Source: Antedon mediterranea (lineage: Eukaryota; Echinodermata; Crinoidea; Comatulida; Antedonidae). Taken from it: a DNA stretch of 64,000 nt. Below the pieces are notes generated by a model. That model was not told the origin of the DNA, did not search any database, and saw only the letters and a list, made by a program, of their open reading frames with translations. This document shows, piece after piece, positions 13,201 through 24,519 of this stretch (position 1 is the stretch's first letter; the number at the start of each line of letters is the position of its first letter). The stretch lies in contig NC_092677.1 in the NCBI RefSeq assembly GCF_964355755.1, positions 5,337,001 to 5,401,000 of the forward strand, read 5' to 3'. Made by a program: the position numbers and the translations under genes.

Positions 13201-15134
13201 AATTTTCAAAAATCAGTTTTTAGCCTAATTTTTAATATGAATAGTTATTAGGTTTCTTTTATAAACATTCTTATCTAAACGTTGTTGTTTTGTAATTTTA
13301 TTTACATACATACAGTATTAGATAAATATTTGCTACCATGGCTAATTGTTTTTTATAGATTTTATGTATTGCAAGAATATTGAGTGGAGCAATCAAGATA
13401 TTGATACAGAGACAGTTGAAGGTGGTAATCCAATTATGATGAGTTGGAAATACCGTCCAAGTATTGCAAGGTTCAAGACAGTTGAAATAAAAAAAGACGA
13501 CAAGGTGGTTGGTTTAAATCAACAGCAATTCAGTAGTTGTAAAACAGTCTGTCAGTATGTCTGTTATTGCTGTCGTTACTTTTGTGGATTTTGTTGTAGT
13601 GAATACTTTGACAAATCGTGTAAGTAATTTTAAGTTTATTAGATTATCATTTTATTATTCTAAGACATTTTATGTTAGTGATTTAGGCTTTACTGTCAGA
13701 ACAGTTTATATTTGCTGTAGTAACCTGTACATACATTCAGTAAATTAAATAATCATTCAATTTAAATCAAATCATTTTTATTTCATAGTTGAAAACCAAC
13801 CGAATGCAAGCAGGTGAGTTATTTCTATACTGTTTTTTGATTAATATAAATGAGTACATCACTACGACACTAATAACATTGAAATTGAAGATTGATGATA
13901 AATGTGGTGGTATATCAATGATCAAAAGTTAAAAAAAAACATTTGATTGTGTTAACTACAGAAGTGGAGGAAAAGTTCCTGATGGTACAGAGGTTCCTTT
14001 TGATGTAATCAAATCAAGTTCACCAAACCAGGTTGGCTATAAAGAGTATTTACAACTTAATTAAAAGTTTTACACAATTTTACAGATGCGGTTCCGCATA
14101 GCTTCATATAACCATCGACTTTTCTATGTAACGCAAAACAAAAGACTGTCGACTCCATTTTAAGAACGATCAACAATTGGCAATTCCCACAGAACACGCA
14201 AAAACAAAATTGTGTCACTTGTATTTTTACTGGTGGAAAATTTGATTTCTGATTTGTTGGTAATACATGGAAGTTTCATTTCATTTCGGGCCAATTAGAG
14301 GTTCCATGCATCATGAATTTTATGTGTGAGTACCAGGTGGGGCTGTGGCTCATGTGCTTAGTGTCTGGTCTGGCCCCCTATCCCCTATTTCAACATCATG
14401 GACCCACCCCTGATTTTTAAACAAGCTGATTGTTGTGTGTTTTTGGGTTTCACATTAAAAGTAAATATGCAAAAATACGGTTTTGGGTGTAATTTCTGTG
14501 GTCCACAATACTTGTTAAAGCTTATTAAATTCCATTGGTTTTACTTTTAACCAGTTACATCCAGACGGTAACAAAGCACTGCAGCATAGAATTTGTGAAA
14601 GTGTTTACATTATTTGAAAACAATGTTCTTAATAAATTCTTTTTTTCAGACAACTTCTGATGATTGTGAAGACAGCAAACTTTTAGCAGAACATCAAGAA
14701 GAACAAGGTAAACTTTGACATTATTCTCTATACTTTCAATGTCAACATTCTATGAGAATGCATTCAAACAATAAAAAACAACTTGTGCGTTTAGTTTTGG
14801 CTTATTGAGTGTACTATATTTTTTAGTTTGTCTTTTATAAACATTTTCAATTTAATGAGAGAAGTCTGTGTTTTATTGAGCCAATTATTTTACTATTATT
14901 GGAAGTACAATTGAATTTTCCTATGTATACATAACTACAGTAAGAATTTATATAAGAAAACATAGGAAAGCTTTTAAATGGTTAAACCTGAACTAAAATG
15001 TATATAGTATAGAATAATAGTATATTATAAAGAAATATATGCTATGTCATGTCATTTTTTTAATTGATAGTATTTTTTAGTGTAGACTTTATTAATTTGT
15101 TTGTTTTTGTTATAGCAAAAGGCTTGAATGAAAG
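10280..15134 (+). CDS. Three-Ig-domain transmembrane receptor, copy B
   Basis: Paralogue of A but on the plus strand with a different transmembrane/tail type. Exons: 10280 or 10295 to 10346 (signal peptide, FLVVLLQLGIAKM), 10549-10884 (Ig1), 11268-11570 (Ig2, ITWYKDGQ, RYTCKAE), 11919-12143 (Ig3), 12696-12779 (transmembrane, VILIVMLVVVGLVIV), 13359-13619 (unusual exon, listed separately), 13789-13813, 13962-14031, 14650-14707 (acidic, SDDCEDSKLLAEHQEEQ) and 15116-15134. Every junction keeps phase. The tail lacks the Tyr-x-x-Pro motifs of A and D. The exon with the start codon was not found, because the signal exon is open upstream without an ATG; it probably lies 5', possibly across the Harbinger insertion. 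The reading frame can continue into 15870 and the Ig array beyond, so the 3' end is uncertain. Confidence 0.72.
12890..13010. repeat. Dispersed repeat, copy 1 of 3
   Basis: Shares a diverged block with 16985-17130 and 30415-30530: a TTGATTGG(T/C)(T/C)AATTA core followed by a 'CAT...AAAGTGATATC' section. It lies in an intron of gene B. The family is unidentified. Confidence 0.45.
13359..13619 (+). CDS. Exon-like block encoding an Ig N-terminal half plus Cys-rich end, gene B
   Basis: Good acceptor (TTTTTTATAG) and donor (CGT|GTAAGT), 261 bases, phase 1 to 1, so it fits between the transmembrane exon and the tail exons of B. The first 45 residues resemble strands A to C' of an Ig domain (VEGGNPIMMSWKYRP, then VEIKKDDKVVG), with no cysteine where strand B should have one. 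The rest is very Cys-rich in this frame. In the frame that opens at the ATG at 13557 the same bases read as a hydrophobic stretch. No equivalent exon is seen in gene E. It may be an inserted Ig half, an alternative exon, or the start of a second gene. Confidence 0.45.
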
Positions 15135-15869
15135 GTATATAGTTTTTCGATAAAGATACACATATTGCTTACACTTAACGCAATGCTAAAATTACTACCG
15201 TACCTTTATAATGTGCAGTATCACATAAATTACATAATGTTTTTTTCAGTATCACAAAAGACCATTGCTACCAGCCAATCAAATTAATGTATAAATACAT
15301 GATCCAAATAAAAAAGCCGAACTATAGGTTTACTATCACACAAAATAATCTCCAAATATAAAATTCAATCTCAAACTCAGTGTTCACTATTTATAAACAC
15401 AAAAATACAGAAATACTGATTTTTATTCTCAGTATCTTCTACGAAATACATCATATGTGTCATTACGTTTTTTACTGTGAGCATTAATATTTACACGCAC
15501 TTAACACAAGCCATTAAGGTGTTGTTGGTTAAAACTGTTACTCTGCATCCAAGTTGGAGCTCTTTCTTTATTAACAGTTTTAGCCTTTAAAAATCATGTA
15601 TTTTTAAATTCCATGATACAACTATCAAAATAGAACACTTATCACGCTCATGAAATATTCTTGCCATTCAACTCATAGGTAGTAGTCAAAACGTATATTG
15701 TTGTTTATAAATTGTTTCTCTGTACTCCCTCCTGATATTAATAATCACCACTGATTCATTGCAAAGCATACATACAGTACTCATGGCAACATTTTTGCAA
15801 CCACTTCATAAATTTATTTTATTAGTTATTTTTCTGAATAATAATTTTATGTTTATTTTTTTTCTCTAG

Positions 15870-18800
15870 ATCTGAAATGTCATACTCAAGTAAGTAACAC
15901 CAATACTATTTCGTTTCAATTTGTTATATTTACAAAGTGAAAATTGTTAGACCGTAAATTATAAATCTGTAAAAAGTCTTGGTTGATTAATTATGTATTA
16001 TGTGCGGGTGTGTATAGTTTAACTTAACGAAAAGTTTAAAATTGTACTGTGGACGTCCAGCTGTTTGTAAACATTTGGAAAATAGAGGCTGGAGATTTGC
16101 GGATCTAACCAACCTGTAGTGTTCTCCGTCTATAACTTTTCTCATCTTCTTCCAAAATTAAAGTGCTGTCTTTTTAAATAACCTTGTTTAATAAAACAGT
16201 CAACTCATAAACATTCACTACTCTTGGTTTAGGTTATCAATATATGTCCTTGAGCAGTAAGCATAAAGTGTATAGCAATATAAGCATTTAGTGAATTGCA
16301 TAGAAACAAAATACATCAAATTTACAAATATTTATTTAACTTAAAATGTTTATTTGTACTTAGTTAGTAGAGGAAGAATCAACCTAAAATTTACAAAGCC
16401 TGAGAAATCAGATTCAGGGAAGTACAACTGTAGCATACAGGGCAGTAGACAACAGGGTTCAGATGTCAACAAGTTGTCTGTTCGTGGTGAGTTTTAAATA
16501 AATGGTACTTTTTGTTCATTTTTTCCTAGGTACAAAAAAATGTTTTTCTTGCGTACGAACAATTTTTCGAGACCATTACTGTGATTCTAAACGTGAAATC
16601 TAATAGCGCCGCCTATTTTTAAACGACAACAACAATGAATACTACTGTATTAATTTAGACTAAAAAAGCATTTAAATTAGCATGAGATCACTAGTATGAT
16701 TTTGATTAATTAATAGGAACAACTCTACAACAGTTGGAATTGTTGAAAAATTAGCCTAGATTAGTTTCAGTTGGCTGGCAAAGTTTTGTCATGGTATCGA
16801 TGCCTTTCTAGCCTAGTAAGCCTAGGCAATATGGCTTAGGATTTGCCTCGTGGAAATATTTGTACCGTTCCACTAATTAACATTCATTATTTGTATAATA
16901 ATTTGTGCTCTGGGAAAATAATTCGTCAAGAAAAATATCATTCCCTCAGGGATGTCAATTGTTTCATCTCTATAGCAGGCAATATTTGTATATTATAACA
17001 CATGTGGGTGAGTATTCTTGCAATTTGATTGGTTAATTACGCATCACATGCCATTCGTTATTAGTTCTACCCAATGGAAAAGTGATATCCAATGGTAATA
17101 ATGGTTTGAATGCATGTTAACGAACAAAAAATTGTTCTTGCGTACGTACTGTATTTCAGCTCAAAAGTTGCGGTTCTTCAATTTGTTTTGCTTGATCAAT
17201 CAAAAATGGGTGCATCACAGAACATAAAATGCAGTTTGTGACCTTAAATTAGATCGAAAAAACGTAGGGAATGTGTCTTTAAAAATGTTTTTTTTTATTA
17301 GGTCCATTGTACTATGATTCTTTGTCTTCTATCATTTCCTTTTTACTTGTTGTTTTTTCTTTTATTTTTTTACTTTTGTTCATATCATTTTTTCATTTCT
17401 TTACTTTTATTTTAAAATGTTTGATGAGTAGATCAGAAGTTTCATACAGAGAAAAAAAAAATTAAAAAAAGACGTGTCTATAATAGCAGTAAAAAAGATT
17501 AATATTACAATAAATTAATAAAGTCTATCCCATTGTTTCTCAAAATCATATGATTCTCCATTTTGCCTTGAAATATACCTTAACATCATTAAATAATTTC
17601 GTAAATAAATATTTAAAGCCTTAATACATGGCAGAGTTTTACCAATTCTACATTTATAAATTAAATACTTTGTAAGAATAATAATTGTAATAACAGAAAA
17701 ACATTGTGAAATATCTCCAAACAAAATCGAATCAATTGTAAAAGTTATTTTTTTAAAGGAAATACTAATTTTTTGTTCTATATTTGACCATAGTGGTTTT
17801 ACATATTTGCAGCTTACAAACAGATGAGGAAGTGTTTCAAGTACAATGTCACAGAAAGTACATGCTTCATTTTGTCGAATACCAAATCTTGTCAAAAAAA
17901 CATTTGTTGCAATTATTCTATTATTTTTCTATATTGGAACCATTGTAGGTTTGTTTGTCTGACACATTTAAAAGGAAGTTTGTACATTTGTTTCAGTTCA
18001 TCTGTTTTAATGACATTAATTTTCTCTTCCAATTTTCTCATACTTTTCGGTCTGACAAAAACATTTTCTTTAAATTTGTTGTAAAAAGCTTTACACCCTG
18101 TTGGATTTTTAATAAAAATATCTAAATGAAAAGGAATTATTGGTGTTTGCAGTTTAGTCAAATTACTTATATTGTAACTATGTTTTATTGAATTAATTAT
18201 ACCTTGGTACAGTAAAAAATTATATTGAATATTATAATGTTTTCTGAAATGTTCCCAAGACATAAAAGAATTTTTTTCTGAACGTAATACATCGTTGATA
18301 TAAACTATTCCCCTTTCATACCAATTTTTTAAAAACACTGGCCTTGGCAACTTTTATTTCGTTATTTCCCCACAAAAATATTCTTGGGTAGTAGATGGAT
18401 GTTGTTGGATGCATTATAGCCTATGTTTTATAGAAATATATATAGAAATTATCTTACACATTTTTCTTTGTATATGAACGTTGTAAAACAATACATTTTG
18501 CTATTTCATAAAATGAGGTGAACTTTTGTTTAAAGGATTATTGTTTCTCTGTTGTTTTTATAGATGCTCTCAAATTGGAGATTACAGATGCTACTACATA
18601 TGGGGGAAGAGATGTTAAAATGGTCTTAAACATAACATATGTTGATGATTCAGTTGAAATATCCAATATCGAGTGGTATAAGCAAGGTGACGATGGAGAA
18701 AAAGTCCTGTTGACAACACCGTCAGAGAAGTATGAATATGAAAATGAGGACAAGTACAATGGATATCTTAAAATAAAAAATGTCCAGTTTTGTGATAGAG

Positions 18801-21800
18801 CAGAATACATATGTAAAGTTCATGTTAAAGGAAGACCAAGAATATATGAATGTTCTGGAAGTTTAACAACTAAAAGTAAATAAACCATCCTTGAAATGGG
18901 TGTCATGTAAACTCAGATTTTAGTTTCATTAAAAAAATAATTTGTTCTAATCAGAGGGATTTCAAAAAGACTGTATCTTTTTATAAATATTTCATTAAAT
19001 ATATTATTACTGTGATAATATAATAATTTTAGTTTAGATACTCTAAAGTAATAGTATTCCACATAACCTACCCTCTGATTATAGAGCAATCCATTTTAGT
19101 TATATGAGTTTTTTAATAGCAGGATGAAACTAGAATCCTTAACCTTGAAATCTGACTTTTCTAGATCTAGAAAAGTCAGATTTCTGCAAACTATATATGA
19201 GATCTGAGTTTTCTAGACACCCATTTGAAAGATTTTATTTCAGTCAAATCTAAAGTGAGTAAGTATGTAACATGATTCATTGAATAGGAACGTTCTGACA
19301 GTTCAAGGTAATAATCCATTACATTCATTAATGAATCGTATTCATGATTTTTATGTTTGGCCATGTAGAGGCTCTTTAGTTTGTGTCATTATATACTTTG
19401 TATTTAGCCTACTTCTCATTATTTACTAGAAATGTACAACCAGAATACTGATTGAGAGTCAATTGCAAAATAATAACATAATTAATAAAAGTTCAATTTA
19501 AAAAAAATGCAGGGTGCCTCTAAGCACTAAACAATCAACAGAAAAGAACAAAGATTTTGAGGAAAATTAAAAAGGTGGGATTTAAAAAGTTTTTTTTAAA
19601 GTGGTGAGAGATTCAGCTTTCCAGATTGATGGGCGTTCCAAAGAAAACCAGCTGACCAGGAAAAGGCACATTGTCCATAATATTTTGTTGACGGCTGTGT
19701 AGATATAGGCCTGAGTAAAGCCTCTGATGATCACCTCAGTTTTTGTTTTTTTTGTGTTATAGCATATGTAAGTAGTGGCACCGTAGCTTCATTGCTTAAT
19801 ACTTTGAAAGTAATGTATAATATGGTTCATATAATTCATTTTGCAAAAAAAAAACAATGTGAATCAATTATTGTCTTTGTTTTGTTTCTATAGATGGTTT
19901 GGAAATGAATATTCCTGATGTTACTGTTACTGAATTTGCAAGTCATGCTAAGTTATTGCTAAACCTAAAAATTGACAAGTCCGCTAAAATTATCAAAGTC
20001 GAGTGGGATAAGTTTCGTGAAAATGGAATGCCTATCCCGCTGATAGCATGGCCTTCACCTAATCAAAAGTCAGATTATGAATGTGGATTTGAGGATTATG
20101 ATAATAGCAAGATATATCTTAGGTTCAGAAATGTTATATCTAGAGATGCAGGAAAATATTTATGTGAAGTGAAACTTGAAAACAATCTGGATGTATCCAT
20201 TTGTCATGGAACATTAACAGTTCAAGGTAATTATAAAAAGATTTAAATAATATAGTAATTATTGCACAGTACTGTCGTAGTATAGTAAAAATTGCATTAA
20301 TTATTGCAAACAAAAATGAACTATCAAACATAATGTTATGTGCAAAGTTGTTATTTAACAGACGATTAGGTGTAAAAGGTGTCTTATCTAGTCACCTAAT
20401 TTATAGGTTCCATAAAGTGTGTATGTACACAGAATTAAATTTATTTGAGCATATTCTGTGCTAAAAATTTAAACATTTTGTTTGTTAATTAGTTTCAAGT
20501 AGATTTGGATGATAAAAGGAACGCTAGTCAATCAAACCAAGTCTCAGTACCCTTTTGATTTTACAAACATTTGGAAAATTATTTGGTGTATTATTTTCTG
20601 TGGAAATAAACATAGGATAAAATAATACATTTTGCTAAAAATCATAAAATGAGGTGATGAACTTTTGTTTTATTTTTTATTTATTGATGAGTAGGTAAGA
20701 ATTTGTTGGATGCATTATAGCCTATGTTTTATAGAAATATATATATAGAAATTACCTTACACATTTTTCTTTGTATATGAACGTTGTAAAACAATACATT
20801 TTGCTATGTCATAAATTGAGGTGAACTTTTGTTTTAAAAGATTATTGTTTCTCTGTTGTTTTTATAGATGCTCTCAAATTAGAAATCAAAGATACTACTG
20901 TCGATGAGCGAGGCGATGCTAAATTGCTCTTAAACATAACATATGTTGATAATTCAGTTAAAATATCCAATACTGAGTGGTATAAGCAAGGTGAAGAAAA
21001 GATGTTGACATCAACAGGATCGAAATCAAAGAAATATAAATGTGGAAATAAGGATAAGTACAATGGATATCTTAACATAGACGATGTTCAGTTTACAGAT
21101 GGAGGAACATACATATGTAAAGTTAAAGTTAAAGTTAAATTTAATGATGAAGAAAGAACATATGAATGTTCTGGAAATTTAAAAGTTCAAGGTAATAATA
21201 ATAATAATCTCTTTATTGTCAACAAACAAAAATAATTTACAAATGGTGATACGGTATAGCCATCCTTTTATTTCAGTCAAAACTAAAGTGGCTAATTACT
21301 GTACTGTACGAAATGAAATGATAAATCATATTCATGATTTTTATGTTTGGCTCTCTGATCTGTGTCAATATATACTTTGTATATTTACTATTAGCCAACT
21401 TCTCATTATTTACTAGAAATATACAACCAAAATATCTTTTGAGAGTCAATGGCAAATTAATTATTTAAATGAATTTCATAATAATTGGTTTTCTTACATT
21501 AATTGATCTGTACTATTCAAATTTCCTAAGATCTAGTTTTTGTAATTCTAGATTTTAAAAATGTATCTGTGATTTTGAAATAACGTGCAGATATGGACCA
21601 GCAGAAAGATTAAATGCATCATTAAGATGTGTGTTGTGATTTGTAATGAGCCTAATTATTATATGTATAATTTGTATATATAGTAATGAAAAACAATGTT
21701 GATGTGCAAATTATAATTAGGTGTGCATTTTCCACTCATTTCTTCCCCCAGTCCTCTGGCACACCTCTCACCAAAGCCACCAGCAGTTATTTTTTTATGA

Positions 21801-22088
21801 TAAAAAGAAAAGGGATGTTTAAACATAACTGTTCTAAAATTGTCTTTGTTTTTTTGCTGTTGAAGGTTGTAAATTCTGTTTATGAACAATAATATTTTGT
21901 GTCCTTACCTGTTAATGTTAACATGCATGATGAATCTAAATGAAATTCTTTAGATCATTTTGAATAGAAATCATCCATACTTTTCTTGTTTTACATTCAA
22001 AACTCAACAATTATTTTTTCTTTTCTCTTTTTTATTTCTACCAGGTACATCTATATTTGGCGAAGATGAAATAAGGCAAATAATATAA
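15870..22088 (+). CDS. Non-canonical Ig-domain array 1 (T1-T3), possibly continuing gene B
   Basis: Exon chain in consistent phase: 15870-15889, 16364-16486 (C-terminal half of an Ig domain, EKSDSGKYNC), 18564-18875 (T1), 19894-20226 (T2), 20868-21191 (T3) and a possible last exon 22045-22088 with stop TAA. The three whole domains share the WYK/WDK tryptophan, a YLKI/YLNI strand and Y-(I/L)-C-(K/E)-V in strand F, but have no strand-B cysteine. The chain also joins in phase to the tail exons of B, so either one transcript runs through or the array is a separate gene with an unseen first exon. No transmembrane exon was found after T3. Confidence 0.55.
16364..16486 (+). CDS. Exon coding the C-terminal half of an Ig domain
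   Basis: TTAG acceptor, CGTG|GTGAGT donor, phase 2-to-1 length. It reads SRGRINLKFTKPEKSDSG, then KYNCSI and KLSVRG, the E-F-G strands of a V/I-type Ig domain with the strand-F cysteine. Its N-terminal half would have to come from upstream; the only candidate seen is the block at 13359-13619, 2.7 kb away across four small exons. Confidence 0.6.
16985..17130. repeat. Dispersed repeat, copy 2 of 3
   Basis: Contains ATTCTTGCAATTTGATTGG and TTAATTACGCATCA, nearly the same as 30433-30460, followed by an AAAAGTGATATCCAATGG section matched at 12967-12985. The flanking sequence at 16540-16565 and 17123-17147 repeats TTCTTGCGTACG. Confidence 0.5.
17515..18350 (-). mobile_element. LINE 3' fragment (C-terminal zf-RVT region), frameshifted
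   Basis: Two reading frames on the minus strand, 18350-17913 and 17895-17515, are one protein broken by a single-base loss in an A run near 17925. The downstream part has the zinc-ribbon-like CxFC-x(8)-HLFVSC-x(5)-LW pattern typical of the region after the reverse transcriptase in many non-LTR elements, and ends in QWDRLY. The upstream part (KNWYERG, LRSEKNSFMSW) is also LINE-like. The fragment is 5'-truncated, as dead LINE copies usually are, and sits just upstream of T1. Confidence 0.75.
18564..18875 (+). CDS. Non-canonical Ig exon T1
   Basis: One exon, 104 codons, phase 1-1. Order: DALKLEI start, VKMVLNITY where strand B should have Cys (here Leu), IEWYKQGDD, YLKIKNVQFCD, YICKV (strand F), YECSG (strand G). 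Unlike most siblings it has Tyr instead of Cys in the middle YxC motif (KYEYEN) but gains a Cys in the E-F turn (QFCDR). With its flanking introns it is near-identical to the T3 region, showing a recent duplication. Confidence 0.75.
19894..20226 (+). CDS. Non-canonical Ig exon T2
   Basis: 111 codons, phase 1-1. GLEMNI start, LLLNLKI in strand B (no Cys), VEWDKF, DYECGFEDYD (middle Cys), RDAGKYLCEV (strand F), SICHGTL (strand G). It is the most diverged of the array around strand C, where WDK replaces WYK, and most like T7 at its start (GL.EMNI / GLIRMDI, IPDV). Confidence 0.75.
20868..21191 (+). CDS. Non-canonical Ig exon T3
   Basis: 108 codons, phase 1-1. DALKLEI start, KLLLNITY (no strand-B Cys), TEWYKQGEE, KYKCGNKDK (middle Cys), DGGTYICKV, TYECSG. 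It carries an internal Val-Lys repeat (KVKVKVKF) after strand F. It is a duplicate of T1, offset about 2.3 kb, with homologous introns on both sides. The donor TTCAAG|GTAATAATAATAATAA is followed by a short AAT repeat. Confidence 0.75.
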
Positions 22089-24519
22089 TAATAGTATACG
22101 GCAGAGTGTCATCATTATTGTCTGAATATAGTTCAACTCTTCTCTGACAAGAGAGGTCAATGCACATTTCCCTTACAGTTACAAACAGTTACAACTATCA
22201 AACATACAGTAGTACATTGTTTGAGATGAGTTGAGGTTTGGTACTCTGTCTCTGTGGAGTGTCGTTAGAAAATAGGTGACTGTATATGGCTGTCAAGAGG
22301 AAAAGAATGTTATTGAAAAGTTGTTCCATTGCGATAACATTGAGCTTTAAAATATCTTTTTAATATCACATTAAGTGTAGTAGTCAGAAATTGTGTGTAC
22401 GCTTGTATTTTAGTCAATCTGATGATTGAAACGGCACCTATAAATAATGTAATAGTATAATGTAACAAGAAGCAAGAATAATAATAATTATTATAATTAT
22501 GCAATAATAATTTTAAATTCAAAAGTAAAATAAAGGGGGTCATTGATTTTTATCCAAAACCACAACTCTTTAATAAATAATTTACTTAAAATGTCAATAC
22601 AATTTTAATTTTACTGATTTACATATATGCTCTATGAAAGAAAAAAAAGTAAGTGTACAGTAGATATGTAGGAATAAGGAATTTAGTTCACTCAGTGTGT
22701 AGTTAAGGAAGTTATTTAGAATAAATTTAATTTGTTTATGATAAAAGAAAAATAATTGTGAGACAAAATCTGCAATATTATTCCAGTGGGCCAAAAATGT
22801 TATAATTATAACTTTACAAGGTCACACACTAGAACGGATCTAACGGCAGTATACTGCTATTTATGGTCATGCATTATTCACAATTAGTATTTAGTATTTG
22901 AAATAATTATAGGCCTTGGCTACATCATACCATTAATATACCATAATAACAGTGAAACCTACAAAGTGTTATTACCGGGTGGTCTGTAATTGAATTGTCG
23001 GCTTAGGCCTATAGGCCTACATGTAATATTTTGTTATTCTTAACACCTTGGGAAACAATGTTTACGAATTGCGTTTTTAACATCTTTTATTGCTTTTTAC
23101 GATTCGCGGCTCTACACAATTTGAAGTACATTATTTCGTTAAAAAAAAAATAACGAGTTGCGTTTTTGTTGATTTGTTCGTTTTAATTTTACGATTTGCG
23201 ACTCTATACCAGCAACAAACGTTTTACATTCTGATAGAAATCGTGACACTGGTTTGGGACGTTGTAGTATTGATTTCTAATGTTTATAGTTTTATTTCTA
23301 TACCATTTTTCAATTTTGCAGTTTTTAAATTACACTACAAGTAATTTGGCTTTACTTTAACCCGCAGTTTGTAATGGTTTGGAATTTTTCATTTTTTTTT
23401 CTTTTCAGTATATTTAACACCACTGGCGCCAAACATAAATTTTAAAAGGCCCAGGTAATATTCTGAAAATTAATTATATAATATACATATATTTCTTTAT
23501 ATATTACTTTATTATCTTCTTAATTACAATTCATCATCAAAATAATGTTGTTTTTAATGGAAACAAACAACTCAACTACATTTGGATTATAGACTTTTGC
23601 ACATTACTTGTATTTTCTTTAGTAACTATCTTTTTTTCTATTTTAAAATTTAAAGTTTGCATCATTTACTTCATTTTACTTAATAATAAGTAATCACATA
23701 CAGTTATTTTATTAATCAATTTACACTGCTGAAACCCCGATATTGTTTACCGTTGTATCTAGGCCTAGTCGAATGTTATCGTGTGAGACAAACGCATACC
23801 GATAATATGTGTTTTCGGTTGTTTGCAAAATGCTTTTATTAACATCAAACTTTGTACAGAAACTACACAGAGCAAGCTTCTATCTGCTTTTTTACCAAAG
23901 GTACGGGTAATACAAATATTTTTCTAAAGCTTCTGAGAGTGGGAAGTATTGAAATACAATTAAAAATACAACCATTATTGTTATCTTACCTTGTATATCA
24001 AAATACAATTTGTCTCGGGAAGCATTTCCCATCATTAGGGTTAAAAGCTAATTACAAGGTGCGTTATACTAATTTGCACCGGTACTTAAATGAAGTTATT
24101 ATTTAACTAATACGTTTTCAGTGTGACTTTCTATTACTACTTTCTATTATCTTGCATAACAATTTTCTAAACTTTTGCAATAAGCAAATGTTTATTTTAA
24201 AAAGTATAAATAATGCAGTTATAACTATCGTATAATAATAATGTTAGAATGTATTATGTACTGTGCATTATTACATTATCTATCTATCTACTTCTTCCTG
24301 GATTCTTATTTAAAAACTACGTTGTTTGTATATCCTACATCAATATGTATTAAGTTTTAATACCAAGTGCATTTTTCATTTCATTTCAAAACATATACAA
24401 AACGACAAGACAACTAAAAAAAAAAGTAAGCAAGCAAGTGCATAATTTATCTGACTAATTTCACTAATCATGTTTAGGTCTGTATACTATTAACATTAAA
24501 CACAATTATTCAGGATTTT
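21192..24519. other. Gap between array 1 and gene C: mostly non-coding, duplicated flank
   Basis: Holds a possible last exon at 22045-22088 and two weak exon-like blocks, 23408-23455 and 23866-23900, with plausible splice sites but no recognisable product. The part from about 23090 to 24300 is a diverged copy of about 55450-56780: shared blocks include the CAGTTTGTAATG region, the TTTCTATTAT/ACAATTTTCT region and a CATTATTAC stretch. Both copies lie just downstream of a minus-strand receptor (C and D), so this is duplicated gene flank. Confidence 0.5.

Noticed and set aside
23408-23900. Extra coding exons of array 1 (23408-23455, 23866-23900)
   Set aside because: Splice sites are plausible and phases can join, but the products match nothing, and the region is a duplicated flank whose partner at 55.4-56.8 kb lacks them.
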